Source: Calidifontibacillus oryziterrae
GTDB lineage: Bacteria > Bacillota > Bacilli > Bacillales > Bacillaceae_J
Direction: 5' to 3'
Length of the DNA stretch: 64,000 bases
NCBI RefSeq assembly: GCF_000331575.1
Contig: NZ_ANOK01000003.1
Location: 490,365-554,364 of the forward strand
Of the stretch, positions 15,279 to 25,597 are shown in pieces. A program made the position numbers and the translations under genes. Numbering within the stretch: the stretch's first letter is position 1; every line of letters begins with the position of its first letter. Under the pieces are notes generated by a model. It saw nothing but the letters and a program-made list of their open reading frames with translations. It was not told the DNA's origin and made no database searches.

Positions 15279-17912
15279 CTGAAATCACTTCATTTGAAAG
15301 TAGCCATCTTTTTCTTAATAATTTTGTCTATAAGTGGTGCAACCTATTTTATTGTTACCGCTTCATTAGCGAAAGAGGAAAATATTAGTCATATCATAAA
15401 TGTTGCTGGACGCGAGAGGATGCTTACCCAAAAGATAAGCAAAAAAGCGATACAAATCGTTTATATGAATGATGCTAATGCAGAAGATGAACTAATTGCT
15501 GCTAGACATGATTTTGAACAAAATTTAAATGGGTTGATATATGGGGATGATAGTTTAGGATTATTTACGTTAGCGAACGAGGAATTGCATCTGCAATTAA
15601 TGCATGTTGAAGAGCATTGGAAAGCTCTTAAGAAAGATCTTGATGATGTTTTATCAGAGAGGGGCGATCAAGAATCATTAATTCAAAGAATCAATAGTGT
15701 AACTGATGAGATGATCGAACACCTTGATTCTGTTGTTGAGATGTTTGAAAATAGAGGAAATCAAAGCCTACAAGGTTTAACAACGAGGAATACTATTCTT
15801 GTCTTATTTAATTTACTTTTTGCAATTGTATTGTTTACTACGTGGCGCTTACTTGTTAGTTTGAAGAAAAGTGAAAAGAAATACCGCATGCTCGTGGATC
15901 ATTCTCCGCTCGGGATCGTCATATCAAAAGATGACCAGATTCAATTTGTTAATAAATTTGCTCTTGAGACATTACGGTATTCTAATAAAAATGAATTAAT
16001 TGGGAAACCGATATATATTACAATTGATCCAGAATGTCACGCTTTAGTAAAGTCACGTCTTGAACATGTGCGTGAGCAAGATGAAATTGCTGACTTTGTT
16101 GAAGAAAAGCTGATAAAACAAGATGGAGCAACTATTTTTGCAGAGGTTATGTCATTACCATTTCATGTTATGGGGACTAATAATACACTTACGATTTTTC
16201 GTGATATTACCGAACAAAAGCGTTCTAAGAGTGAAATGCAACACATGTTCAAAGAGCTTAACGATATTAAAGTTGCCCTTGATATGTCAAATATAGTTGA
16301 AATAACGGACGATAAAGGTGTCATTTTATATGCCAATGATAAATTTTGTAAAGTGTCAAAATATAGCAAAGAGGAAGTTATTGGGAAAACGTATAAAGTG
16401 ATTAATTCTGGTTATCACTCAAAAGAATTTTTCGCATATTTATGGAAAACGATTCAAGCAGGACGAGTATGGGAGGGGCATGTTAAAAATCGTGCAAAAG
16501 ACGGAAGCTTTTACTGGGTCGACACGATGATTATTCCATTTATAAATAATGAAGGGAAGCCTTATCAATACTTAACAATTCGTAATGATATCACAGATCG
16601 AAAGCTAGCCGAAAAGGAGATTCATTTATTAGCAACTAGAGATGATTTAACAAAATTAGCAAATCGAAGAGTTTTTGAAAAAAAATTGAAGGAAGCAATT
16701 GCCCATCATCAACAAATTGCTGTCTTATTTTTAGATTTAGATCGCTTTAAATATATAAATGATTCTCTTGGTCATCATATCGGAGATCGTTTAATCAAGA
16801 AAGTTGCAAATCGATTACGGACAGTTGTGTCTCAAGTAGGATTTATCTCTCGTCAAGGTGGAGATGAGTTTACAATTTTGGTAACGGATAAGGACCGCTG
16901 CTTCCTTTCAACACTTTGCCAAGAAATAATGGATGAAATTAAAAAGCCTTACCTTATTGAAGGGAAAGAGATAGTAATTACATGCAGCATTGGGATTAGT
17001 ATTTTCCCTGAGGACGGAAAAACAGTTGAAGCATTAATGAAAAATGCCGATGTTGCGATGTATTACACAAAAGATCAAGGAAAGGATAATTATTCATTCT
17101 ATCAAAATAAAATGGATTACATCCCTAACAAAGTGATGCAAATGGAGTTAGATCTACGTAAAGCAATTGAACGAGAAGAATTTGTTTTGCATTATCAACC
17201 GAAGCTTGATTTACGAACAGATAAAATTATCGGTATGGAGGCATTAATTCGGTGGAAGCATCCTACTCTTGGATTAATTTCTCCACTTGAGTTTATTCCT
17301 CTTGCCGAAGAAACGGGTTTAATCAATTTAATCGGTGAATGGGTATTAAGGACTGCTTGTCTGCAAAACAAAAAGTGGCATGATGACGGGTATTCGTCAC
17401 TAACTATTGCTGTTAATATATCCGCACATCAGTTTCGACAAGCAAATATTGTACCAAAGATTGCTCAAATATTAAAAGAAACGAATTTAACACCACATTT
17501 TTTGGAATTGGAAATTACAGAGAGTATTGCAATGCTTAACGAAGAAGCTATTATTGAAAAGCTGATAGAATTAAAAAAGTTGGGCTTGAAGTTTGCGATT
17601 GATGATTTTGGTACAGGATATAGTTCATTTAAGTACTTGAAAAAATTTCCGATTGATACACTTAAAATCGATCGTTCCTTCATTTCTACTAATGAAACGA
17701 ATCAAAAGGAGCCATCACTAATGGCGAATGCGATTATTTCATTGGCTAAATCATTAACTTTAGAGGTTGTTGCTGAAGGGATTGAAACGAGTGAGCAAAT
17801 GGCTTATTTAAAGAAACACCGATGTGATGTTGGACAAGGATATTTAATTAGTCGACCTTTACCTGCAACTGATCTTAACGGAGTATTAAGGGATTATTAC
17901 CATAAAGATTAG
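15279..17912 (+). CDS. membrane PilJ-PAS-PAS-GGDEF-EAL protein
   Basis: Cyclic-di-GMP signalling protein of 877 residues. Two membrane helices (near the N-terminus and at about residue 170) enclose an extracellular PilJ/NarX-like sensor (NVAGRERMLTQKISK). Two PAS domains follow (about 205-310 and 325-440), then GGDEF (RQGGDEF) and EAL (GMEALIRW, DDFGTGYSS). Both catalytic signatures are intact, so it may make or break c-di-GMP; no RxxD inhibitory site precedes GGDEF. The first conventional start is TTG at 15294, 23 bases from the Shine-Dalgarno. An in-frame CTG at 15279 stands about 8 bases after AGGGGG, so I take CTG as the start. Domain calls are firm; the start is tentative. Confidence 0.85.
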   Translation: MKSLHLKVAIFFLIILSISGATYFIVTASLAKEENISHIINVAGRERMLTQKISKKAIQIVYMNDANAEDELIAARHDFEQNLNGLIYGDDSLGLFTLANEELHLQLMHVEEHWKALKKDLDDVLSERGDQESLIQRINSVTDEMIEHLDSVVEMFENRGNQSLQGLTTRNTILVLFNLLFAIVLFTTWRLLVSLKKSEKKYRMLVDHSPLGIVISKDDQIQFVNKFALETLRYSNKNELIGKPIYITIDPECHALVKSRLEHVREQDEIADFVEEKLIKQDGATIFAEVMSLPFHVMGTNNTLTIFRDITEQKRSKSEMQHMFKELNDIKVALDMSNIVEITDDKGVILYANDKFCKVSKYSKEEVIGKTYKVINSGYHSKEFFAYLWKTIQAGRVWEGHVKNRAKDGSFYWVDTMIIPFINNEGKPYQYLTIRNDITDRKLAEKEIHLLATRDDLTKLANRRVFEKKLKEAIAHHQQIAVLFLDLDRFKYINDSLGHHIGDRLIKKVANRLRTVVSQVGFISRQGGDEFTILVTDKDRCFLSTLCQEIMDEIKKPYLIEGKEIVITCSIGISIFPEDGKTVEALMKNADVAMYYTKDQGKDNYSFYQNKMDYIPNKVMQMELDLRKAIEREEFVLHYQPKLDLRTDKIIGMEALIRWKHPTLGLISPLEFIPLAEETGLINLIGEWVLRTACLQNKKWHDDGYSSLTIAVNISAHQFRQANIVPKIAQILKETNLTPHFLELEITESIAMLNEEAIIEKLIELKKLGLKFAIDDFGTGYSSFKYLKKFPIDTLKIDRSFISTNETNQKEPSLMANAIISLAKSLTLEVVAEGIETSEQMAYLKKHRCDVGQGYLISRPLPATDLNGVLRDYYHKD

Positions 17913-17931
17913 GAGTTTTAAAATGCAAAGA

Positions 17932-17960
17932 AGGGGTATAACCAAATCGGTTATACCCCT
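17932..17960. terminator. terminator between convergent genes
   Basis: A perfect 12-bp stem AGGGGTATAACC/GGTTATACCCCT with a five-base loop lies between the GGDEF-EAL gene and gdhA. Confidence 0.8.
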
Positions 17961-17987
17961 AAGTTTACATTATTTATTGGTTTTCTA

Positions 17988-19571
<1,584 letters not shown>

Positions 19572-20474
19572 ATGGAATTAAGACAGTTAATTTATTTCAA
19601 AGAGGTTGCAAAACTAGAACATGTTACAGAGGCTGCAAATGCGATGCATGTAGCACAATCTGCTGTTAGCCGACAAATTTTCAATCTCGAATCAGAACTT
19701 GGTGTCGACCTATTTATTAGAGAAGGTAGAAATGTCCATTTGACTCCGATAGGGAAACTGTTTTTAAAACACGTCGAAAATGCACTAAATGTCCTTGAAG
19801 AAGCAAAACGCGAAGTAAGAGAATATTTGGATCCTGAACAAGGAACTGTACAAATAGGCTTTCCGAGCAGCATGGCGAATTATACGTTACCAACAACAAT
19901 TTCTGCATTTCGTGAAGAGCATCCGCTTGTAAAATTTAAGTTTAGGCAAGGTTCTTATCATTATTTAATCGATGCAGTTGTTTCAGGAAAGGTTGACATG
20001 GCATTGATTGGCCCTGTTCCAAGAAACAATCCTAAGCTTAAAGGAGAAATATTATTTCTTGAAAATATTGTTGTCTTGTTACCTGTAGATCATCCGCTAG
20101 CTGAGAGAACGGAAATACAGTTGAATCAGCTTCGTAATGAAGGATTTGTATTATTCCCACCTGGATTTGGATTACGGGAAATCATCGAGAATGCCTGCCT
20201 ACAACAGGGTTTTACCCCTAATGTTTCTTTTGAGGGGAAGGATATTGATGGAATAAAGGGTCTGGTTTCTGCTGGGCTTGGTATTACATTAATTCCAGAA
20301 ATGGCGTTGAGTGATAGTATTCCAAGAGGAACTGTGAAAATACCAATTATTGAGCCAGAGGTTACCCGTACAGTAGGGATCATTATTCCAAGTGAAAGAC
20401 AGTTGCTTCCAACTGAAAAAATATTTTATGAGTTTTTGAAGGGATTTTTCAAAAAGCTAGACGATTATTATTAA
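19572..20474 (+). CDS. gltC: LysR-family regulator GltC
   Basis: LysR-type regulator of 300 residues, very close to Bacillus subtilis GltC along its whole length. The N-terminus MELRQL-YF-EVA, the helix-turn-helix VAQSAVSRQI, EYLDP--GTVQIGFP and KGLVSAGLG all match what I recall of that protein. GltC activates glutamate synthase genes and senses 2-oxoglutarate and glutamate. Here its divergent neighbour is gdhA, not gltAB, so its target may have changed or widened. ATG at 19572 follows GGAAGGTGGAG; an upstream ATG has no site. Confidence 0.88.
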   Translation: MELRQLIYFKEVAKLEHVTEAANAMHVAQSAVSRQIFNLESELGVDLFIREGRNVHLTPIGKLFLKHVENALNVLEEAKREVREYLDPEQGTVQIGFPSSMANYTLPTTISAFREEHPLVKFKFRQGSYHYLIDAVVSGKVDMALIGPVPRNNPKLKGEILFLENIVVLLPVDHPLAERTEIQLNQLRNEGFVLFPPGFGLREIIENACLQQGFTPNVSFEGKDIDGIKGLVSAGLGITLIPEMALSDSIPRGTVKIPIIEPEVTRTVGIIIPSERQLLPTEKIFYEFLKGFFKKLDDYY

Positions 20475-20574
20475 ATCTTTTATTAAGTCACCATTTAATA
20501 ACGGTATAAAGTACTAACTATCAGCCATTTCGGCATAAAATGTTCTAAAGACGTGGTGCGAAGGGTGATAGTAA

Positions 20575-21840
20575 GTGGCAATTCATATTGTACAACCAGG
20601 CGATTCATTGTGGGAAATATCGCGGAATTATAATGTTACAATTCAAACGATTGTTGCTATAAATGGGATACAATTACGGGATCGTATTGTACCCGGATTG
20701 GCTCTTTATATTCCAGATGAGAGTTTCCCATTTACAATGTATGAAATTAATGCTGGGGATACGTTGTGGTCTTTAGCGCAAAGATATAACATTGATGTTA
20801 CGAATATTATAGCAGCAAACCGTGAGATAGATCCGAATCGGTTGTTTGTTGGACAACTGATTCGTATTCCCCTCAGAAGAAGGTTGTCATTACAAACATT
20901 AGGATTTATCGTTCCATATTCAACCGAACAATCCTTGGTAGCTCTAAATCAAGTTGGGGAGTATTTAACATACATTGCTATCGTTAGCTATTCCTTTACA
21001 GATGAAGGCTGGGCGTATCGACGCTTAATGGATATACCAATTATTGAGCGTGCGAAACAGCTTGGTATTAAACCTTTATTAATGATCCGCAATATGGTTG
21101 GTGATAACTTTAGTCCAGAATTAGTAGGAAATGTGTTAGCCAATCCAATGTATAGAAGAAATTTAATCGCCAGTATAGTAAATTTGGCAAGCCAATTTGG
21201 CTATAATGGTGTAAGTATTGATTTTGAATTTATCCCACCGCCGCAAAGATATGACTTTATTACGTTTTTAAACGATTTAAAGGCGGCGTTAGGGAATCGT
21301 ATATTACATGTAAATGTTCATGCAAAGACTGAAGATATCCCAACGAATCGAATCATCGGCGCTTATGATTATTTGGAAATAGGGAAAGTAGCGGATATTG
21401 TCGCTGTCATGACAATGGATTATGGCTATCCCACCGGGCCACCGAATCCAGTGTCACCATTATGGTGGATGGAGGATGTTGTCCAATATTCGCTGAATTT
21501 AATTAATGCAAGCAAGCTTCAAGTTGCATTTCCACTTTACGGCTATGATTGGAGGCTTCCTGACAATGCAACGACTGCATTATCCGTTCTCTCTGCACAA
21601 AATTTAGCAATTTCAGAGGGTGTACCAATTCAATATGATCAAATTGCCGAAACACCATACTATTTTTATCGTACTGAAACAGCAGAATATGCTGTTTGGT
21701 TTGAGGATATTAGAAGTTTTTTAAATAAATATCAGCTTGTTTCCCGTTACAATTTATTGGGAGTAACATATTGGCAGATTCAATTTGATTTTCCGCAAAA
21801 CTGGGTGTTTATCGATCGAAATATCATAGTTGTAAAGTAA
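20575..21840 (+). CDS. sleL: LysM-GH18 spore cortex-lytic enzyme (SleL/YaaH type)
   Basis: Protein of 421 residues with two N-terminal LysM domains (about 2-48 and 53-97: VQPGDSLWEIS, INAGDTLWSLA) and a GH18 domain (about 105-421) with the catalytic motif GVSIDFEF. No signal peptide, as usual for SleL, which is placed in the spore during development. SleL is an N-acetylglucosaminidase that cuts cortex fragments containing muramic lactam during germination. GTG at 20575 follows GGGTGAT. Length and domain order match SleL/YaaH of Bacillus. Good evidence for an endospore former. Confidence 0.88.
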   Translation: MAIHIVQPGDSLWEISRNYNVTIQTIVAINGIQLRDRIVPGLALYIPDESFPFTMYEINAGDTLWSLAQRYNIDVTNIIAANREIDPNRLFVGQLIRIPLRRRLSLQTLGFIVPYSTEQSLVALNQVGEYLTYIAIVSYSFTDEGWAYRRLMDIPIIERAKQLGIKPLLMIRNMVGDNFSPELVGNVLANPMYRRNLIASIVNLASQFGYNGVSIDFEFIPPPQRYDFITFLNDLKAALGNRILHVNVHAKTEDIPTNRIIGAYDYLEIGKVADIVAVMTMDYGYPTGPPNPVSPLWWMEDVVQYSLNLINASKLQVAFPLYGYDWRLPDNATTALSVLSAQNLAISEGVPIQYDQIAETPYYFYRTETAEYAVWFEDIRSFLNKYQLVSRYNLLGVTYWQIQFDFPQNWVFIDRNIIVVK

Positions 21841-21897
21841 GCTAATCTGATTATTCGCCATTTATAATTAGCAAACCATATATCAAATAAAGATCAA

Positions 21898-22092
21898 TCA
21901 CAACGAGTAATCCCAATATCCAGATTGAATACGTTCCCTTAATCCACTTATATATTGAACTAAATCCTTTTCTAATTCCTGTTTTTCAAGTTCATCAATT
22001 GTAAACTCAATAATTATCCCTTTTTTAAAGTTAAAGACAGCTATTTTTCGTTGTCCACCATACCATGAAGTATATAAAATTTTATAAAACAC
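21898..22092 (-). CDS. small protein behind two LexA boxes, unknown
   Basis: A 64-residue soluble protein, half of it charged, with no recognised motif. A GTG start at 22092 is the best in-frame start; the ribosome site GGGGCTG is modest. It is alone on its strand. Its interest is the upstream region: a 17-base-spaced promoter overlapped by two close matches to the Bacillus LexA (DinR) box. This suggests induction by DNA damage. Bacilli have several small SOS genes, for example division inhibitors, but this one has no visible membrane segment or LysM. Confidence 0.6.
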   Translation of the reverse strand: MFYKILYTSWYGGQRKIAVFNFKKGIIIEFTIDELEKQELEKDLVQYISGLRERIQSGYWDYSL

Positions 22093-22111
22093 ATAAAACA
22101 GCCCCTTTTTC

Positions 22112-22163
22112 AGAACGCACGTTCGTTTACGTTTATTAAAACATATGTTCGTGTGGAGTGCAA
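22112..22163 (-). promoter_or_regulatory. SOS-type promoter with two LexA/DinR boxes
   Basis: On the minus strand, CGAACATATGTTTT (22138-22151) and CGAACGTGCGTTCT (22112-22125) each match 13 of 14 positions of the Bacillus LexA consensus CGAACRNRYGTTYC. A -35-like TTGCAC (22158-22163) and -10 TTTAAT (22135-22140) are spaced by 17 bases. The first box lies in the spacer and the second just downstream, as for a repressor. Confidence 0.75.
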
Positions 22164-22382
22164 GCTCTAATTAAGCATAAATATTTAGTGAACATTTATA
22201 ATGAAGGAAGGATTTTTATCGTAAAGCGAGAATAAACAAATAGATAGTAAAATGTATTTTAAATATAATAGTTGTTAATACATGTATTTAGGTGAATTTT
22301 TTCAGACTTGCTGATTTTGAATTTTAAGTTGCTCGATAAGGTGCATAGAAGGAAATCAAATAAACGCATAAGGAGTTTTGAT

Positions 22383-22583
22383 ATGGCAAATGTTAAATTT
22401 GATTTACAGACTAAATTTTTAGACGAAATAATACAAAGTGGTCAAGTTGTCACCATTTATACTACAAACGGTGTTCCATTGAAATGTAAAATTCTTGGTC
22501 ATGATAATTTTACGATTCTGATCGACTCAAGAGGCCAGCAGCAAATGCTCGGAAAGGGAGCCATTAGTACAATCGTTAAGTAA
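22383..22583 (+). CDS. Hfq-like Sm-fold protein (divergent paralogue)
   Basis: A 66-residue protein of the Hfq family. The Sm1 region (FLDEIIQSGQVVTIYTTNG) and the Sm2 region (DNFTILIDS...GKGAISTI) align with Bacillus Hfq. The hallmark Sm2 motif YKHAIST reads GKGAIST, so the Tyr and His of the proximal RNA-binding pore are lost, and the C-terminal tail is missing. Some bacilli carry more than one Hfq; this is probably a paralogue with changed RNA preference. ATG at 22383 follows AAGGAG; longer in-frame starts have no ribosome site. Confidence 0.78.
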   Translation: MANVKFDLQTKFLDEIIQSGQVVTIYTTNGVPLKCKILGHDNFTILIDSRGQQQMLGKGAISTIVK

Positions 22584-22602
22584 TCTTTCTCAGAAAGAAA
22601 GT

Positions 22603-22629
22603 CTCCAAAATATTTGGAGGCTTTTTTTT
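22603..22629 (+). terminator. terminator of the Hfq-like gene
   Basis: CTCCAAA/TTTGGAG with an ATA or slightly larger loop is followed by a run of nine Ts. Confidence 0.88.
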
Positions 22630-22809
22630 TCTTCTGATACCTTTTGTAAAAGAAACAATGTTTTTACAAAAAAATATAGGGTATTTATAAAAAAATAACA
22701 GGGTATTCCCTAATATGATAGAAAATCGTTACATAGTACGATATACCTATAAGGTGATAATGAGTTTAGAAAGTTTTGTTGCTTTTTTTATGGGGAAGGG
22801 GATACGAAG

Positions 22810-23160
22810 ATGAAGTTTCGCTATCATGATCGACTTTTTAATTCTGAACAGGAATTAATGCAAATATTATTAGCAGAAGCTAGTGAGCAACTTAAAAAAA
22901 TTGATCATAAACTGTTACATAATATAAACGAACATCGTATACAAATAAAGTTTAGGCTTCGTGCTGTCGGCAATTATATTAATCACCCACATTTTGAAAA
23001 AATTAAATGCACATATAATACACTTTGGAGTCGGCTCTATCAGCTTGAACACTCAGTTAATTTCCGACACCCTTATTTAAAGGTAGCTATGGAAAAGATA
23101 AAAAAACAAAAAAATGAGCAAATGAGCAATGAAAAAAAAGACTACTACCGTACTCGATAA
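22810..23160 (+). CDS. basic hypothetical protein
   Basis: A 116-residue, strongly basic, mostly helical protein with no signal peptide or membrane segment and no recognised domain. The C-terminal 25 residues are almost all charged or polar. A GAAGGGGAT site precedes the ATG. It is a single gene convergent with the flavoprotein gene at 23210. Function unknown; the basic character would allow nucleic-acid binding, but nothing specific shows it. Confidence 0.6.
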   Translation: MKFRYHDRLFNSEQELMQILLAEASEQLKKIDHKLLHNINEHRIQIKFRLRAVGNYINHPHFEKIKCTYNTLWSRLYQLEHSVNFRHPYLKVAMEKIKKQKNEQMSNEKKDYYRTR

Positions 23161-23209
23161 ATAGTTTTTTGCTTAGTTTGGTTTATTGGAATTGGAAATT
23201 TTAAGCGTT

Positions 23210-25000
23210 TTAAAGCCAATCAAAAAGCTTGCCAACGATAATGTATAAGCTTTCTCTAGTGATCTGTTCATGACCGTCAAGCTTGTTTGCTTCAATTAAA
23301 TAGGCATTGCTAAAATGTTTATATGGCAACCCGTCAATGATTGCTTTTACTTCATTTACTGTTAATCTTTCTATAGGGTGGGAAAGGTTATATTCGGTTA
23401 AAAAACTTATATTTTCTTCATAACTTGGATTTTGGCTTAGTTTAGCTCGGTACATGTGCAAAAGTAATAAGGAAAAGAAATGATTGTCAGCTATTTCATT
23501 TTCTAAAATATCGTTATTGTAGCCACCAAACAAAGCACGATGATTTAATAATTCGCGAATAGCAGGATAGTACCATTTATTTTCGTATGGAAAAGGAATC
23601 TTGAACCTTTCCACGTTTAAACCTTGCTGCTTCAGCTTATGTTGCAGATTGGTAATCATATCTTTGCTGTTCGCCATCGAGTGGAAATCTATATTTTTGG
23701 CAGCAGCTAATGCACTTGCTGTACCAGCAGCCTCTCCTGTAGCCATACCAGTTGCAACGATGCGGACACTGCCTTGAGCGAGCGATGAATATCCAGCGGA
23801 GCGTCCAACCACAAGCAAGTTTGTCAATCTTTGTGGCACTAGGCTTCTAAATGGAATGCCGTATTGCTTTGGATTGACAACAACTGCTCCAGGATCATTA
23901 ACGGTTGTTGCTTGGATATCTGAAGGATAGCCACCGTAAGCTATTGTATCATCATGGTATTTATTTTCCCATAAATCACTGACTGGAAGCTGATATAGTG
24001 ATTTAATATGACGAGTTTCACGGACATATAATTCACTAGGATAAGAGGCGACTTTTGCATGTTCAAACCCAGGGAAATTCGCTTGTAACCACTTTACGAT
24101 ATTGGCAATTTCTTGTTTTCCTCGTTCAATCCCTTGTTGTTTTGAAGCCTCATCTAATCCGTTTACACCAAAAATTTGCAGGGCGTTAATGTAATAGCCT
24201 TCCTTATTTCGAATTAAATTTAACCCCCGTAAGCGAATATTCGGATCGTTCGGTTTGTATCGTTCCCTTAGCTTTACAAAACCCCATGCTGCTTCGTCTG
24301 TCACTTTTGCCTCACCAAATGTGAGGTTTTTTGCAACCCCGTAAATTTTGCTCCAATCCACATCTTTAAGGTGAATCATTAATGTTACCGCCATCTGTCG
24401 TCCATCATAGCCAACATCTTCAGCTCCGAGATAGTAGGGGACACCACTATTGGCTGCAAATTCTGCATCTTGTGTTGCATCGATGTATGTAGCTGCTTTA
24501 ACATGATAATTGTTTTGACCGTTTTTAATATTTATTGTTGAAATTTTATTTCCCTGTTCAATTTCAATATCTTCTATTGTTGTGTTTAATAGTAACGATA
24601 AATTTTTTTGATTCAGCACCATTTTAAAAAAGGCTTGCTTTGCTTTTTCAATTTCAAACGATTTTCCGTTGCCAATCATATTGTGCCACTCTGAGAAAAT
24701 AGGGGTTTTTAATATCCGATTATTGATTCCATGAGGGAAGTCTAATACATTCATTTTGGCATATGTAAACAAGCCGCCCAGGCCATCACGATGCTCAATT
24801 AATAAAGTGTTGGCCCCATTTCTTGCAGCAGATAGTGCAGCAGCGATACCTTCAGGCTCACCGCCGATAACGATCACATCAAATTCGCTAACGCCATCAT
24901 TACTATTTAACTGAATTGCTTGGCCTTGTCTGTGCTGCTCATTCAAATTATTTGGAAAGACAAATAACAAAATTAATAGTAAAAAAGCAATTTTTTTCAT
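23210..25000 (-). CDS. exported FAD-dependent oxidoreductase
   Basis: Flavoprotein of 596 residues of the FAD_oxidored family (often annotated xanthan-lyase-like FAD protein). A Sec-type signal peptide (KK then a hydrophobic stretch, about residues 2-20) precedes the Rossmann motif VIVIGGEPEGIAAALSAARNG (a GGxxxG variant), then YIDATQDAEFA and a C-terminal FAD motif TNLLVVGRSAGYSS...ATGMATGEAAGTA. Substrate unknown. An extracytoplasmic FAD enzyme without a twin-arginine motif is unusual. ATG at 25000 follows AGGGGTT, which is itself inside a hairpin. It may be cotranscribed with the small gene at 25077. Confidence 0.8.
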   Translation of the reverse strand: MKKIAFLLLILLFVFPNNLNEQHRQGQAIQLNSNDGVSEFDVIVIGGEPEGIAAALSAARNGANTLLIEHRDGLGGLFTYAKMNVLDFPHGINNRILKTPIFSEWHNMIGNGKSFEIEKAKQAFFKMVLNQKNLSLLLNTTIEDIEIEQGNKISTINIKNGQNNYHVKAATYIDATQDAEFAANSGVPYYLGAEDVGYDGRQMAVTLMIHLKDVDWSKIYGVAKNLTFGEAKVTDEAAWGFVKLRERYKPNDPNIRLRGLNLIRNKEGYYINALQIFGVNGLDEASKQQGIERGKQEIANIVKWLQANFPGFEHAKVASYPSELYVRETRHIKSLYQLPVSDLWENKYHDDTIAYGGYPSDIQATTVNDPGAVVVNPKQYGIPFRSLVPQRLTNLLVVGRSAGYSSLAQGSVRIVATGMATGEAAGTASALAAAKNIDFHSMANSKDMITNLQHKLKQQGLNVERFKIPFPYENKWYYPAIRELLNHRALFGGYNNDILENEIADNHFFSLLLLHMYRAKLSQNPSYEENISFLTEYNLSHPIERLTVNEVKAIIDGLPYKHFSNAYLIEANKLDGHEQITRESLYIIVGKLFDWL

Positions 25001-25009
25001 GAGCAAACG

Positions 25010-25040
25010 AACCCCTAATTCACGTCGTGTATTAGGGGTT
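25010..25040 (-). terminator. hairpin upstream of and overlapping the flavoprotein ribosome site
   Basis: AACCCCTAAT and ATTAGGGGTT form a 10-bp stem between the genes at 25077 and 25000. On the minus strand it lacks a T run but includes AGGGGTT, the ribosome-binding site of the flavoprotein gene. It could attenuate expression or hide the ribosome site. Confidence 0.5.
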
Positions 25041-25076
25041 AGTTTGCTTCTGTTTCTATTTTTTATTACACATCAT

Positions 25077-25397
25077 TTATTTTGTTAACTCAAATGTTTT
25101 CATTACGTCCGGGACCGCCTGTTGTAATTTTTGAAATTGGGCGATATCAGTTGTATCAATCAACGCAATATCATGTGGTCCGTCATAAACATATATTTTG
25201 TTATCAACGGTTGCTAATTCTTTTAACTCGAGGAGTGATGGTTCTTGCGCCCAATTTTTTACACACGTAAAAATAAGTCGTTTCATTTGTTCGCCATAGT
25301 TATCAAGTAGCCATTTAAACGCTTCATCTTTATCATATCGCAGTAATTCTTCAAAACTACGATCATTGTTTATAAATGAATTTTGATTTTCACTCAT
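25077..25397 (-). CDS. hypothetical protein with a sigma-region-2-like N-terminus
   Basis: A 106-residue cytosolic protein. Residues 12-50 (FEELLRYDKDEAFKWLLDNY followed by GEQMKRLIF) look like the start of sigma-70 region 2 in ECF sigma factors, but the rest of sigma (regions 2.4 and 4) is absent and the C-terminal half is unrelated. It may be a truncated sigma derivative or a chance resemblance. AAAGGA lies upstream of the ATG. It precedes the exported flavoprotein gene on the same strand. Confidence 0.6.
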   Translation of the reverse strand: MSENQNSFINNDRSFEELLRYDKDEAFKWLLDNYGEQMKRLIFTCVKNWAQEPSLLELKELATVDNKIYVYDGPHDIALIDTTDIAQFQKLQQAVPDVMKTFELTK

Positions 25398-25560
25398 AAT
25401 AAAACGTCCTTTACTATTATTTTCTATAGCTTTTGACGACAGAGTGACGATTAGGGCTTCGAAAATGGGAAAAAATACAAAAATGCAGCGGAGCTGGACT
25501 AGTACCTTGTTTTCAGAAACTTATATAAGGGAGCAAATTTTACAATTTAGTAGAAATGTA

Positions 25561-25597
25561 AAAAAAAGAAGCCCAAAAGTGGAATTTGGCTTCTTTA
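25561..25597 (-). terminator. terminator of the stalk-domain gene
   Basis: AAAGAAGCC/GGCTTCTTT arms around a 13-14-base loop. The plus-strand A run at 25559-25567 gives a U tract on the minus-strand transcript. Confidence 0.75.
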
